DNA of 64,000 bases from Laguncularia racemosa (GCA_037954665.1 JBBMOL010000139.1:476232-540231), one strand, 5' to 3'; counted from the stretch's first letter, positions 22,553 through 35,524 are shown. Made by a program: numbers and translations. Notes: generated by a model not told the origin, from the letters alone.

Positions 22553-25500
22553 TGTGCATCCACGGTCTAATCGCCTGTAGATAAGAGGTTACAATACTCT
22601 AATTAATTATGTAAACTAATATATCATATTTTACCAAAATTGTAGAGAATCGATATCCCTTAACAAATCATAAAATTAGGTATTTAAAACTTTGAAAAAC
22701 AAAAGTTCCAAATGAGTTTTGAAAAGAAAGATATTTTTAAAATGAAATAAAATACTAATCTTAACATTCTATCTAATGATCTAAGTTTAATTCCAATATA
22801 CTCTAACCCTACACCTATTCTTCAAGATCTAAGCCTAGACATTTGTTGCTCTAATCTTAGCCTATTCCCAACTTTTGAGTACCATACAAGACAAACTATT
22901 AGGGGGTGAGCAAAACCATGGCTTAGTGAGCTCATCCATCACCACTATCATTCAAGCAAGTTATCAAGTATTAATTGGCACAACATGAAATCTATTTACA
23001 CATGAAATGAATGCATATGCGATTAATGTAAAAAACACATCTCTAGGAGTCTAAAACCATGGAAGGTATAGATTTACGTTGTCTACACTTCAATTGAGCT
23101 CTACACTTACACATATAAAGCACTTCACCTTACTCAAGAGGTTGTCTAAGGGCATAATCCCCTAAACAAACTCGATGCTTACCCATTGTTAAGAACAAAA
23201 TGGCATAAGGGCCAATATAAGTGAATCCCATGCCAAGGCATCCACCATTAATCAATTAATCAATAATTCCTCAATGGTCAAACCGAGTGATCCCACACTA
23301 GGGCATCTATCTTCAATCAATCAACCAATAATGTTTCATAGGCCTCAATTAAGAAATATTCTAACCACTTTACTCCAACGAAATCAGTTTTGATAAAATT
23401 ATCAATGGCAACCACAAGAGTACACACCAAGGTTTTATGAACAATGACTTCTAAGAGCATATAGTAGGTTTTAGATAAAATCTTTATGAAAACATTTAAA
23501 ATGTTTCAAAAATACTTAACAAAGCATGGGCATTGTACATTCCTCTCTGCGTACCTGTTTTGTCATAAACATGTGATAGGTATATCTAGTTATTTGGGCT
23601 AGGAATTGAAGTTTACAAATTAATAAGGTAATCATATAGATGATACATACAAAGCAATAAGTTATTTCAATAGAGAATCAATAGCAAATAGTAGAAAATC
23701 ATGCAATTAGTAAGTAGCAAGTAGATAGTAGATCATTTGAACTCCCTGACTTGAGCATGTCTAGTCATTGTAATAAACTTCAAGAAGAGTCAAAGTCTCA
23801 TTTGATTCACCTAAATGAGTAAACATAAAGGATTATACATAAGAACATTTAGAATATACTAAACTAATGTTCTTGTTCCTAACCCCTAAGTCTTAAGAAG
23901 TCTTTTAACATAGTTTTTAAAGTTTTATGTCAGTGATTTTTCTAAAGTCATAAGAATAGTCCATAGTTTAAAATCAAAGGTCCATATGTTCTAGTCTAAG
24001 TTCATAGTCCTTGTTTGGGTTTTCGTTTACAGTAAGTCTTCTTCTCAAATCATGTCATATATGTCCAAACGCATGTCTAGGAATAGGTTTAAAATCGAAT
24101 CATAAGTCCTCATTGGTCCAAAATCATTACTAGGTCCAAAATGTTTAGGAAATGAATAGTCTTTTAAAAATAGTTTTAATTGTCTTTTTAAGATATAGTT
24201 TTAAAGACTTTCCCATAAGATCATCAAAACATCAAGTTATATAGAAGTACTCCTTAAGTGTTTTAGTCTTCTTTGATAACATGTTTGGTTACTTTCTTAC
24301 TCTAAAATATGATTAGAGCAACTTGAAAGCTATTTTAATATAGATAACTAGAAGAGATAAGGAACGATATTACGGTTTTTGGAAAAGAGCTCCTAGGCTT
24401 GAAAAGAGGTTCAATCTTACAAAACTTAGCAAATATATAGGTCTTAACACATTAATCAAACACTATGATAAGAATAGCTAGAGATAGCGATAGGAGTTAC
24501 CTTTGATGAAGTACTAGGTAGAGAACTTATAGAATTGTGATTTCGTGAAAGTTGGATAAGTTTAGTACCTAATCTTCTAGAAATCAAACAGAATTCATAA
24601 AAAGTTGGATCCTTACCTTTTGAATGGAGGTTATTCCTTTGAATAGATGATGATCTTGATATGTAAACTAGTGGTCTTTTCAAGTTTGATTAGAATATTG
24701 AAGTTGAGAGGAATGGATATCAACTTGATGTGTGGCATGTGTGGTTATGTTTCATTTGTTTAATAGGTTTGTTGATTGAAGTGGGAGACAAAGGGAATGG
24801 AAACAAGATTAGAAGAAAAAAAAGAAAGAAGAAAAGTGAAAGTGAAATGGATAGAAGGTCAGTGCAAGAGAGGAAATGGAATGGAATTTACATTACATTT
24901 GACTCGTCTATTCCTTTTATAATAATTTCCATTTGCTTGTTTGTAATCATTGCTCTTTGGGTAAGAGCATATGGTGAAATTTGTGCTTACATTTCACGTC
25001 CTATAGGGGAGGGGAAAATTGGTTCTAGGCTAGGTATTAATGGTAGGTCACTTTCATGGTTATAGGATAAGCTTGGATATGATTTTTATTGATTTAGACA
25101 ATAAGCATATGGAAGAATTTTTCTTGCAATTCATGTCTAAATGGGGGGAAGAAGACCTAGTCATGGGACATAGGCAATGATGATGAGTCACTTTCAAGAA
25201 TTGAAGATAAGATTAGATAAGATTTTTGAAAATTCAAAGATTCTTATGGAAAATTTTGCCTATGTTGCGCACCAACTAGAAAAAGGAGTAATTGACCTTT
25301 CCTTGTGTAATTCCCTTTTGATTTGTGTGTAATCCTTGGACTAAAGTTTAGACGATAATTTATAGAGGAAATCGGTTTTAATTGGACAAAAATTGGAAGT
25401 GATTTCAAACTTGTTAGATAAAGGTTTTGCAAGTCATGTTCTAATGACTTATAGTTTTAGAAATTTCATGGTGTGGTTTGCCATTGATTCATGCTTTACC

Positions 25501-27620
25501 TAACTAGTTAGAGTCTTACATCATTAACCCTTGTAATTAGGGTAAGATTTGATTAAGTTAAGAATGAGTTGACTCAAGTCAACTTAAGTTTACTTGAGTC
25601 TCCCCTTTATTAAATAAGAGTTGACTTAGGTGAACTATGAGGAGACTCAAGTCAATCAAGTTTGGGTTTTGTGATTAAAAATTTATGGGATGTTTAAGGT
25701 GGAGTATCGATCGTATAGCTAGAGTTTGACTAGATTTAGAGTTGATTTGTTAAGCAAAAATATGAAAATAAGGTTGAACTCTTAAGAAGTTACCGTAAAA
25801 GGTAGTGCAGTTAATGGTTTTCAATTGAAATTTATCTTCATCAAATCTATTGAAAAGGGGTATCTTATGAATTCTTGGTATCTTATCTACTAAATCTTTC
25901 TTAAGTTAACTTAGGTCTAAATTTTGACAACCTAAGTCCACCCAAGTCTTCTCAAGGATGTTAAGGAGAAGACTTAAGTTACTTAGTCTTATTGGGTTAA
26001 TTGACTCAACTTGACTTTTATTTTATATAAGTTGACTTAGGTTATCTTATAATAAACCAAGTCATCTAAAGTCCTTACTCAGGTGTGTTTAAAATTAATT
26101 CTAAGCATATATCCATGTCTAGTACTTTTATAATATAGAGTTATGTAGAGCTTCTAAAAGCACTATGAAGTTTGAGCTTATAGGATGGAAGTTGTAATTT
26201 TCAACTTTGAGCTAAACCCATTAAGTCTTTATGTTAAGATTTATTTCGTTAGTTTTCATTTTCCTAGTTTACCCAAATAGATGCAAATTAATTTAAGTCA
26301 ACCTGAGTCATTATTCTAGTAGACTTAAGTCAACTTGAGTGTGTATCCTAATTAACTCAAGTCAACTCAGGTCTTTGCATTAGTAGACCTAAGTCAAATC
26401 AAGTTTTCCCTCATATGATATGGAGTTGACTCAAGTCAATTATTTTATTTTTAGCAAGTTGACTCAAGTCAACATATGTGTTGACTAAATTGACTCAAAT
26501 CAGTTCTCGATTTACTGAGTCAATTTTAATCTTTTGACCTCATTCCGCCAACTTAATTTAAAATCTCTAAGACTTTAGGATATTGGAACATCCATTTGGT
26601 ACATCTTCTTCATGTGATGATTTTGTTAGTGTAATACTTGTCTTGAAAAGAATGGATGGGAGAAAAGAAGAGTTGTCGTAGTATATGTGGTGTAGGACAT
26701 GTTTTGCTTGTATTTTTCAATCTTACCTATCTAAATTCATTTTTTTCATATCATTTTAAATAGATATCAATTATCGATTCCTAAATCTAAGTCAACTTGA
26801 GCCAATTGAGGTTTGTACTCGAGTAACTTGGGTATTTACTTGAGGCAACCCAAGTCAATTCAAGTCAACCTTCAGTTCGATAAAGTCAACTTAAGTCTTC
26901 TTAAGTAAACTTAAGTCTCCTCAAGTCAACTTAAGTCTTCTTTCATCAAGTATCTAGACTTAGGATAAGATTTTCTAGATTTAGCAACTAATTCATTTTG
27001 TAGGATAAGGTATATACAAGATAAATAATTTTATTGAGAAGTTGGATGGTAGTCTTGTTTGAGAAGTTATGAGAAATATTATCATCAAGTTTATCAATGT
27101 GATTTCTTTAGGGGGTTAACTTAGTAGACCTCTTAGCTAAGTTTTTTTTAATACTTTATTTGAGAAGTTGGTAATTGACCCTTTTAAGAAGTTAGTCAAA
27201 TAACCTCCTTGAAGAAGTTAGTGAAGTAACCCCATTCAAAAAGTTAATTAACATCCCTTAAGAAATTAACTCTCAAACTTATAGATTAAGTTTTTGAGTT
27301 AACTCTCTTAAAAAGTTAGCTAGAGAAGCTCCTTGAACAAACTACTTATTCACATATCTTAAAAGAAGAAGTACTATATATAGATATTTAAGAGAACCCT
27401 AAATTGATTAAATAAAATTCTTATTACATAAATATTGATAACTAACTTTATGTAATCACTAACCCTTGTGACCTAGTGATAAGGAATGAACAAGAATCAT
27501 AATCGTTTCTTAAAAGTCTTAGCATTAGTGGTTTGAAAATAGTACTATATTTTACTTTATTGAGGTCTTGTCTTTATTAAGTTAAATATTAGAAACTATC
27601 CAATATTCCGGGGTTTCACA
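22553..27620 (-). repeat. probable Tekay-type LTR or LTR fragments, minus strand
   Basis: The high end, read on the minus strand, is TGTGAAACCCCGGAATATTG, which looks like the start of a plant gypsy LTR. Near 22890-22925 the minus strand reads GAGCTCACTAAGCCATGG...GCTCACCCCC, the same 'CTCACTAAGCTTTGGCTCACCC' type box found in the solo LTR at 54554-57842. Both marks agree in orientation. The low boundary (TGTGCATCC at 22553) is weak and no target duplication matches, so this may be two pieces or a chimera rather than one 5-kb LTR. The 111-codon ORF at 24730 shows no domain and is not annotated. Confidence 0.35.
25566..26945. repeat. cluster of short near-palindromic TTGACTTAAGTCAA words
   Basis: More than 20 occurrences of variants such as TTGACTCAAGTCAACTTAAG, GACTTAAGTCAACTTGAGT and AGTCAACTTAAGTC within about 1.4 kb, irregularly spaced and in both orientations because the word is nearly its own reverse complement. 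The flanks have few. It behaves like a degenerate internal repeat of an LTR. Each word contains the TTGAC core known as the W-box for WRKY factors, which may be coincidental. Confidence 0.8.
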
Positions 27621-30600
27621 TGCGAGTGTGTAGTGATTGAGGTTAGTGGTCTTCAGCTCTCTTTGTTAGGACTTCTCTATGCAATTACGCTTCTGTTGTT
27701 TCTCTTCCAAGTGCTTTCTATTCTTGATATAATGCAACAGTTGACGTGCATTATTTGGGATTCTAAATTTGCAGCTGCACACTCGGTCATGGTTTGGGAT
27801 GCTTGCTGCGGCGACATTTATTCTTTCAAATGATGCTCCAATGAATAATAGCCAGCCACAGCTTTGCTTTTTCAAAGACTATGCATGCCTTGATAATTGC
27901 TGCTAATAGAGTTGCTAATTAGTTTCATCTCAGCTCACTTGATCTTCTTTTAGGAGCTGCTGGTTCCAATTGAAATGTGATGACTGTTGAGCGCAGACTA
28001 GGCGCTCTTTTGAACTCGATGAAGTGCTTCTGGTCTGTTCTGTTCGTTAAGCAATTTCTACTGCAGATTGCAGCTCACTACTGGTGTTGTTTAGCCGCTT
28101 GAAGAGTTGCAACTTCTCCAAACTTTCATGCACATGTCACTCTCAGGCTCAGCTGCCATTAATTCAAGTGGAGCTCACGGTTTTGTCGAAAAGTGATGTC
28201 TCGGCCGTTCTTAATTGTCTTCAAGTGGCTGGTCTGTTTTGATTTGAACTGTCCAAACTTTGGTGTCATGGTGCTGCTGCTTCTTTTGTGACGGCTGATT
28301 TGGTTCCTTTCCCATCACAATTGCAACTCTACTCTGATTTTCGAATGGCCACGTATACTTCAAAAGCTGCTACATGCCTCAAGTGATAGAGATCCAACCT
28401 ATGGGCCATTCATCTGAGTTAGGGCATGCAGACCTCAGAACTTGAAGTGGAGAATACTCTTTGGTCAACCGACTGAAGACAAGACTGCCTACCTTCGTGG
28501 GTTTCACTTCCATCTCCACCGAGTTGCTATGGGACACTTATCTCTTCCCACATGGAGGATGCACCACCAAGCTGCTCTTGGGATTCCCACTTGAATAAAC
28601 CTTGTAGCTTGGATAGTTTGGACTGACCTTTCCTACCACCCACTAACTCTTTTGAAGCTTGCTCAATGAAATAGCCACTAACATCAGTTCAGATGAGCGC
28701 TTGGATCGTTTGTCCTCTTCTGTCAGGGATGCATCTAGTATTGCAAAGACACCTGTCTCTAGCACTTAACAGCTGCACACGCCCTTAGAAATATTTCTTT
28801 TGTCTCTTTACATTTTTGCCCATTTTGTTTTATACTAGAACGTGTTTATCTCATGTACTTAAAAAAAATTTCCTCTTTTGGTTTGTAATTCTAAGGACTT
28901 ATTATAAATAGTCTCTTAAACTTTTATGCCAGAATTATCACCGCATTATTGAATACAAAGACTTCCTTTTTTTGACATTTTCTTGAGTTCTTAGCTATCA
29001 AGTTTGTCTTTACTCATATCAATCCCTTTAAGAAGAATTATGGCGAGTGTCCATTAGTGTTGTTGCTCCCGCATTATATTGAGTAGCAATTTGAGGTTGT
29101 GTTGTGCTTGTAAGTGTATCATATCTTGCAAGTAGTTCACGAATTTAGCTAAATCCTCATGTTTTTTTTCCTAGTTGGTTGTTGGCTCCTTTGATATCCT
29201 TGTGATATTTTGCTCTTAGGCATATCATCAAGTCTCAGTTGCTCTTATTCTTCATTCTAGTCAGGTATGATTTGCAAGCTATTAAGCATCTGGTGTTAGT
29301 GGTTGCTCCTACTCGAACTGCAGTAGTGGAGCGCTAGCTAGGCGCTTAGTCAGATTTTATAGAGCGCCATTTGGGTGCTCTAGGCTACTAATAGCGTGCT
29401 CCCGGTTGCTAGCTGTTTCTAGTAGGCTGCTATAGATCCAGTTGCAGCTGTCGGCTTTCGCAGATGCTTGGGTCTGCTGTGAAGTGCTTCTCACTTGGTT
29501 CAGCTCTCGTTCCATGGGCCGCTATTTTTTTACTTCATGGGACTACTGTTGTTTTCCAAATTGGAGCCGTATGAGCTGGGGTTTGCTGCTATTTCTTCCA
29601 AGCAGTTCATGGCTGCAATTCTCAAATTACAAAATAAACACATAGGCCATTTAAAACGGCACAAACTGCTGCCTTGCAACATTAAGGACCGTTCTGTTCT
29701 AGACTGCCATTGAGGTTGCTGCTGTCACAACTCGAATTAATTCCACAGGTGCTTTGTTTCAACAGATTTCTGCCAATGAACTAAAGAGGATGAGCTGCTA
29801 TTTTTCACAACGAACTAGGGCTGGTCTGCAATTTATTTCAAATTGCAGCTCATGGTGCTCTGTTTGCTCTTGACTTAGCACAGGTTTGCAGCTTCCTTGA
29901 AGACATGGATGGCCTGACATCTTCGAGTAGCAGATGAATTGGTTGCGGTGCTTTACTGAAGCTGCTGATGACAATTTTCAAGTGGCTGCCCTGTCTTGTT
30001 CTTAAGTAAGCTGCAGGTTTTCCTTTCTGCCAAATGCAAATAGGCCTGGCAACTTCCAAATGAAATGGTGATGGGCTCTGGAATGTTTGGTGACTTAAAA
30101 GAGCAATTGTGAAGTGAGCTGCTCTTCGTTCTTCACAGCGCTCATCATGTCCAAGTATCAAGTAATTGTGCTGCTGTTTAAGACAGTTGGAGTTCCTCTC
30201 ATCCATGAATCACCCCTGTTGCTTGGTTCCTGTTAAGAAAATGGATATAACCGTAGCTGCTATGAAAATTAAGCTGCAAGACCATAGCAGAACTTAATTC
30301 CTTTAATCTCAGCCTAAATACTTACAGTATTAACAGCCCAAGAGGAATTGAATATAATAGTAAATGTCTAGGCCTAAGGCAAGCAATTAACACATTAGGC
30401 AATTTAAAGCTCAAGTATTAATCCTGTCTCACTGTTCATGCAAATGATCCAAAAACATGCATTTTATCAACTTTAAATGATTTCTCACAATGAAAGTATA
30501 AATGCATGCATGAATGTGCAATTTAAGTAGAGATAGATACGTAATTTTACACATTTATCATATCTGACCCCATTATTTAGCAATCAAAATTCCATAACTG

Positions 30601-31099
30601 GCTGTGGTAGAAGATGCTAATACAGGACTGAAACCTCATCTTGAGGGCTGCTCCCTACAAAAATAGACATACTACTTCTAAGCTCTTTCCCTCCACAAGC
30701 ACAAGGCTTTTTTATGCAATAGGTTTGCACGGTAACAATCTATGCTGTAGAGAAAGGAGATTTGAGACAAGCAGGGTTTCCGTAGAGAAATTACAGGAAG
30801 GGTTTGCAAGTTCCAGGTTATAAGAAGCTGTGAGAGTTCATCGACAATTAGCACCAGAAGACCCGCAACAGAAGACTGAAAATACAAGCTTTTGAATTGG
30901 CTAGCTGGTGATAGACTAGACTAATTAGCGCATCCAGGCGAACTACACTTCAAGGAGATTTAGTTGTCCTAATATGTAGTGCGTTTGTCTTAGAAACAAA
31001 ATAACTTCAGCACATTCTTGACGTATTGCTTGTCTACAATGATAGAGCTCTACATGAGAAAGAGAAGAGGTCTGAAGGTGGAGTGACCAGAACATAATT
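27621..31099. other. GC-richer island of unknown origin
   Basis: From 27621 to about 30250 the composition shifts to words such as GCTGCT, TTCAAGTGGCTG and GAGCGC, clearly unlike the A/T-rich neighbours. No ORF exceeds about 118 codons (29850-30206 on the minus strand, no domain recognised). Some stretches read open for 40-60 codons, e.g. around 28440-28590 and 30641-30823, but I cannot place them in a family. It could be a decayed gene, a long LTR of an unfamiliar element, or a non-coding transcript unit. No terminal repeat pair was found. Confidence 0.5.
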
Positions 31100-31309
31100 T
31101 GTTGAGATAGCCTTTACATGCAGGTTTTGTTACGATCGTGGAGATTAGATAGGTAAATTAGCAAATACTACTATAATTGGTAGGGTTGTTAGGAAATTAA
31201 TGGTTAGAATTAATATTATAAATGGCTTGCTGTGAAAGTCAAAAGAAGATCATTTCATTCATATCAAATTCAAGAAAGTTGCTTTCTAAAATCCTCTCTT
31301 CTCTCTACA
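31100..31309 (+). repeat. small LTR of a chromovirus-like element (single copy here)
   Basis: Starts TGTTGAGATAG and ends CTCTCTACA (TG...CA), with ATATTATAAATGGC as a plausible TATA region. It is followed by a short leader and a gag-like ATG. I found no second copy in the window, so the element is truncated. Confidence 0.4.
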
Positions 31310-31455
31310 ATTTCTAGGAGTTGGGTCTTTCACTAGAACCAAAGACGAATTATATCGTACTTGTCTTGATTCGGGCTATGAGTTTGCAACAATGGTGCTC
31401 CCCTTGAATTGTTCACTTCAGGGTCCAAGATTGTGTTCTCCGAATCAGGACTACC

Positions 31456-31557
31456 ATGACAGACAATACTAGAGGATCAAAGATCCAAGAACAAGTTGAT
31501 GGCCATACCGTGAAATCAAAAGAGGTAAGCGAATGTTTCCTCATAATACCTGCTTAA
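31456..31557 (+). pseudogene. gag: gag N-terminal fragment
   Basis: ATG 31456 opens 33 codons beginning MTDNTRGSKIQEQVDGHT, then TAA. The MxxxTRxxxxQEQ style start following an LTR and leader resembles Galadriel/Reina-type chromovirus gag. No further gag, protease or RT could be read after it; 31558-31976 contains only an unsupported minus-strand ORF (31566-31823, 85 codons, no domain). It is a broken 5' end of an element. Classification rests on the first dozen residues only. Confidence 0.35.
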
Positions 31558-31976
31558 AATGCTTGTCATACATTCTCATAATAACTATTTAAAACTCTTA
31601 CATGCCCCTTATGGATTCGTTGGATATTTACTACATTAAATCCTGGCACAGCAGTTCGGTTCCAGACATTATGGGCTTCGCATTGCTGCCATTGGGATCC
31701 ACCGGTCCGGTCCATCATATCGGCTAACCTCGGAAGCCTTTCTTGCCAGTCCATGATCTGCAACAGCCAATGTTGCTGTTGGATTTCATTTTTCTTACAA
31801 TCCACGATGGTTCCACCGCTCATATGGGGAATGAAGACTTCGGAGGAAACATGAAATATTAATAAAGTTGGAGCTCAGGTACCGCTCAAAGGTTTGTGAA
31901 TGAAAGAATAGATATCAATTTAATCTAACCGACATGCCGTTTATCATCGGTTCTTCGGAAAGTTAATTTTTTTTTT

Positions 31977-33233
31977 TTATAAGGGTTATAAAATACTTAT
32001 TATTTATAATACTTATAATAATCTTTTATTTAATTATTTTATATTTTATATGAATATTATACTTAATTAATTTATATTTTGATTACAGAGTATTAAAAAT
32101 ATAATTTATGATTTAATAAAAAAATTATACAAAAATTGAAGAAAAAATAATCTATTTTTGCAAGATGGAGAGCCAACACGCTAGAAGAGCATGGCCAAAG
32201 AAACCATGCAAAGCAACAATGTTCGATAGGGCAAAACCAGCTGTGTACAAGGAAATGCAAACCAACCATGTAGGATTGACATGGGCATATAGACACAACC
32301 ATGCTGGTGGGCATGTCAGAGGCAAAAATCAAACAAAAAGGAACATGGGAATTGGCACACCTGTGTTGTATCTGTGCTATGATCGTATTGAGCCTAATGC
32401 CTATATAAAGGATGAATTCAGAGATTAGAATAGATATATTATAATAGACGATTAAAATAGAAGATTAGGAGAGTATTAGAGATTTTTAGTTTTTAGGTTT
32501 AATGCTTTTCTTTATACATTCCTTTTATATTTCTACTTTTAGATTTAATATGTTGCTAGTGTAAATATATTTTTAGTACTCAGGTATGATGAACCCTAGA
32601 ATGAATATGCAATTTTTCTAATTTATTATTTAATAAGTTATTTATCATTCTTGTGATCCAATTATATGTTTTTATTACTTTTAATTTAATATTATCAGCA
32701 TATCAGTTAAAGTTTGATTTCTCATATAGAGATCAAGAAATTCTATATTATAATAAATCTAATATAATTGGAAGGAGTTGCATGCAAATCTAGAGATACA
32801 ATAATGTAAATCTTCTGGATTAGGGTTAAAACTAATAGCGGAATTCATAGATCGAATGTAATGCAATTTTAGGGGTTTTAATTAGGAAGAGATTCTAATG
32901 AATCAACTTAAAATTAGGAATTAATAGACTCGAGTGAGCTATTAGTTCAATTTAGGGATTTTCATGGTCTAAGAACACAATAAGGAAATTGAATAATAAT
33001 TATAGGAGGATTCAAAATCTGGGTACAATTTTAATGATTATCATTTTCCTTAGTTTATTAGTTGTTGATTTTATTTATTCACTTAATTTTTCATATTAGA
33101 TAATAAGAAAAAGGGTAATTACTAGTAATTGTAATCCTTATAGGATCGACACTCGATATTTATATGAACTATATTATAGAATTGATAGGTACACTTGCCT
33201 ATAGGTTTAAAGTAGAATGATGGATCGATATCA
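31977..33233 (+). repeat. 5' LTR of the Athila-like element
   Basis: Pairs with 37021-38294 throughout, e.g. the shared block GAGAGTATTAGAGATTTTTA and AAGATGGAGAG. The start reads TTATAAGGG where the 3' copy has TGATAAGGG. It ends in ATATCA before the PBS. ORFs at 32093-32332 (minus) and 32165-32428 (plus) are LTR noise. Confidence 0.88.
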
Positions 33234-33239
33234 AGTTTT

Positions 33240-33259
33240 TGGCACTATTGCCAGTAATT
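33240..33259 (+). other. decayed Athila primer binding site
   Basis: TGGCACTATTGCCAGTAAT lies six bases after the LTR. It corresponds to the familiar Athila PBS TGGCGCCGTTGCCGGGGAAT with differences that are nearly all C-to-T or G-to-A, the pattern of methyl-cytosine decay. Confidence 0.75.
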
Positions 33260-33471
33260 ATGATATTAGAAACACCTCTATCTTGTTGATCTAATCATTA
33301 TTTCTTTTATTGCTTACTTTTCATTAGTCTTTATTTTCCATAGTTTCTATTTTTCTTCTATTATTTATGCTTATGGGACGCTGTAGAGCAAGTCAAAGAT
33401 ATTAAGTTTTGACTCAAGACTTGGACAATAACCATTCAATCAACATGGCCAACAATTAAAAGGAGAGAACA

Positions 33472-34800
33472 ATGTTTGACTACGCAAGACCATCACTTAC
33501 TTGAGCTAATTCAAGTGTTGTTAATCCCGCAATTGCAACCAACAACTTTTAAATTAAGCCTAATCTTGTTCAGATGGTTCAACAATTCATTTAATTTGAT
33601 GGGTTATAAGATGAAGATTCAAACGCACACATTGCTAACTTTCTAGAAAACTACGACACCTTCAAAATTAATGGAGCTACAAATGACATTATCAGATTAC
33701 GACTTTCCCCTTTCCCCCAAAGAAATGATCTAAACAATGGTTGAATTCTCTTCCCAGGGGTTCAATAACTACATGGGATCAAATGGTAGATAAGTTCTGT
33801 GCTAAGTATTTTCCACCAGTAAGGATTGCGAAACTACATAATGACATCTCTTCTTATGCTTAAGTGGAGTCTGAGATGCTATATGATACATGGGAGAGAT
33901 ATAAAGATCTACTGAGGAGATGCCCACATCATAATCTTCCATTGTGGATGCAAATATGGGGGACTAAATCAAACTACCAGGTAGATGGTAGATGCAATAG
34001 CTGGAGGGACTTTGAATAATGAAACTCCTAAAGAGGCCTAGAACTTAATAGAAAATATGGCCATGAATAGCTATTAGTGGAATGTGACAAGAGCCAAACA
34101 ACTAAAAGTAGCAGGAGTGTATGATGTAGACACTGTTATTGCTTTAGCAGCATAGGTCGAAGCACTCAGCAAGAAGATAGACAAAATATCTATAACATAG
34201 TAATCATGTTAGTTAGAGTTTGTTTCTAATTTTATTGAAAATGCTAATTTTGTAAGACTCTCGAATAGGTAGTTAAACAATCCCTACAATAACACTTATA
34301 ATCCGGGTTAGAGAAATCATCCCAATTTTTCTTGAGGGAATCAATAAAAGAATGGTTCACGTAGATTCCAACAAGCACATCATCAGTTGGAACAAAAGAA
34401 AAATTTGGAAGACTTGATGACAAAGTTTATTTAGACCACTAAAACACTGTTCCAAGCTATAGAAGCATTGTTAAGGAATCAAGAAGCTTCAATCTAGAAT
34501 CTTGAAAATCAAGTTGGATAAATTGTAAAGTTGATTTTAAAAAGACCTTAGGGAACTTTGTTAGGAAACACCGAACCTAATCCTAAGGAACAAGTTAAGG
34601 TAATCTTCCTAATGAATGAATGAGAAGTGTAAACTGAAGGGTAAGGTAAAAAGCTGGAGGAGAAGGAGCAACCTACAGGGCCAAAGAATATGTTCCAAAA
34701 ATTCCTTACCCAACTTGACTTGAAAAAGAATGCTCAGAGGAGCTATATAATAAGTTTTTGGAACTTTTTAAACAACTTCATATAAATTTACTTTTTGTTG
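33472..34800 (+). pseudogene. gag: gag, Athila lineage, decayed
   Basis: Begins at ATG 33472 (MFDYARPSLT). The capsid core is clear across frames: SNAHIANFLENYDTFKINGA, WLNSLPRGSITTWDQMVDKF, AKYFPPVRIAKLHND, LYDTWERYKDLLRRCPHHNL and MVDAIAGGTLNN. A C-terminal part follows with NPYSNTYNPGWRNHPNFSW and a coiled QAIEALLRNQEASI region. Stops and at least two frameshifts (around 33720 and 33960) break it. In the live element this protein would build the particle that packages the RNA. Confidence 0.85.
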
Positions 34801-34814
34801 AGGCTTTGTCGTAG

Positions 34815-35523
34815 ATGCCTAAGTATGTAAAGTTTTGTAAGGACCTACTCTCCAACAAAAAGAACTTGGAAGAAGTCTCAACAGTTACCCTTAAAGTGGA
34901 ATGCTCTGCCATCTTACAAAACACGTTACCAAAGAAATTAAAAGATTTAGAAAGTTTTACTCTATCTTGTTTGATTGGTAATTTATTGATAAATGAAGCT
35001 CTAGTTGACTTTGGTGTAAGTATAAATATGATGCCACATTATATATTTAAAAGGATAGGATTAGGGAAACCTAAACCAACACATATGAGCATTCAATTGG
35101 CTGATAGATCCATTAAGTACCCCCATCGGTATCACTGAAGATGTGTTGGTTAAGGTAAGAATATTCATCTTTCCAATGGATTTTGTAATTTTCAATGTAG
35201 ATGATGACATTTAGGCACCACTAATTCTAGGATGCCCTTTCCTAGCTACTGCTAAGGCAGTCATAAATGTAAGCAATCACACATTAACTTTAAAAATTAA
35301 AGATGAAGAAAAAACTTTTAAAATGCCTAACATAATCTCACATCCTCTGAAGAGTGACAATACCTACTATTTCATGAATACCTCTAACTTGCTTGAGTAT
35401 ACTTGTGTACAAGATGGCATTCAAAAAGACCTAATACAACAAAATCCCATTCATAGCAATCAACAAGGCTTAGGAAAATTCAAGAAACTTAAACACCATA
35501 AATTTAATTACTGTCCTCCCTAA
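34815..35523 (+). pseudogene. retropepsin-type protease, Athila lineage, decayed
   Basis: ORF 34815-35138 (107 codons) holds the linker and the active-site region ALVDFGVSINMMP, followed by IGLGKPKPTHMSIQLADRSI. The catalytic D-L/T-G triplet is D-F-G. A one-base frame change at about 35130 leads on to EDVLVKVRIFIFPMDFVIF, then the second hallmark APLILGCPFLATAKAVI, and TLTLKIKDEEKTFK. A last open stretch (35323-35523) ends near the point where RT would normally continue; instead the sequence passes to non-coding DNA at about 35525. Confidence 0.8.
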
Positions 35524-35524
35524 C

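Noticed and set aside
24730..25065. 111-codon ORF with a hydrophobic segment
   Set aside because: No domain; lysine/arginine run from an A/G-rich tract; lies in probable LTR sequence.
29850..30206. 118-codon minus-strand ORF as a gene
   Set aside because: No domain, no matching neighbours, and composition explained by the GC-richer island.
31566..31823. 85-codon minus-strand ORF as a retroelement protein
   Set aside because: Composition looks coding, but I could not link it to a family and it opposes the adjacent gag-like start.
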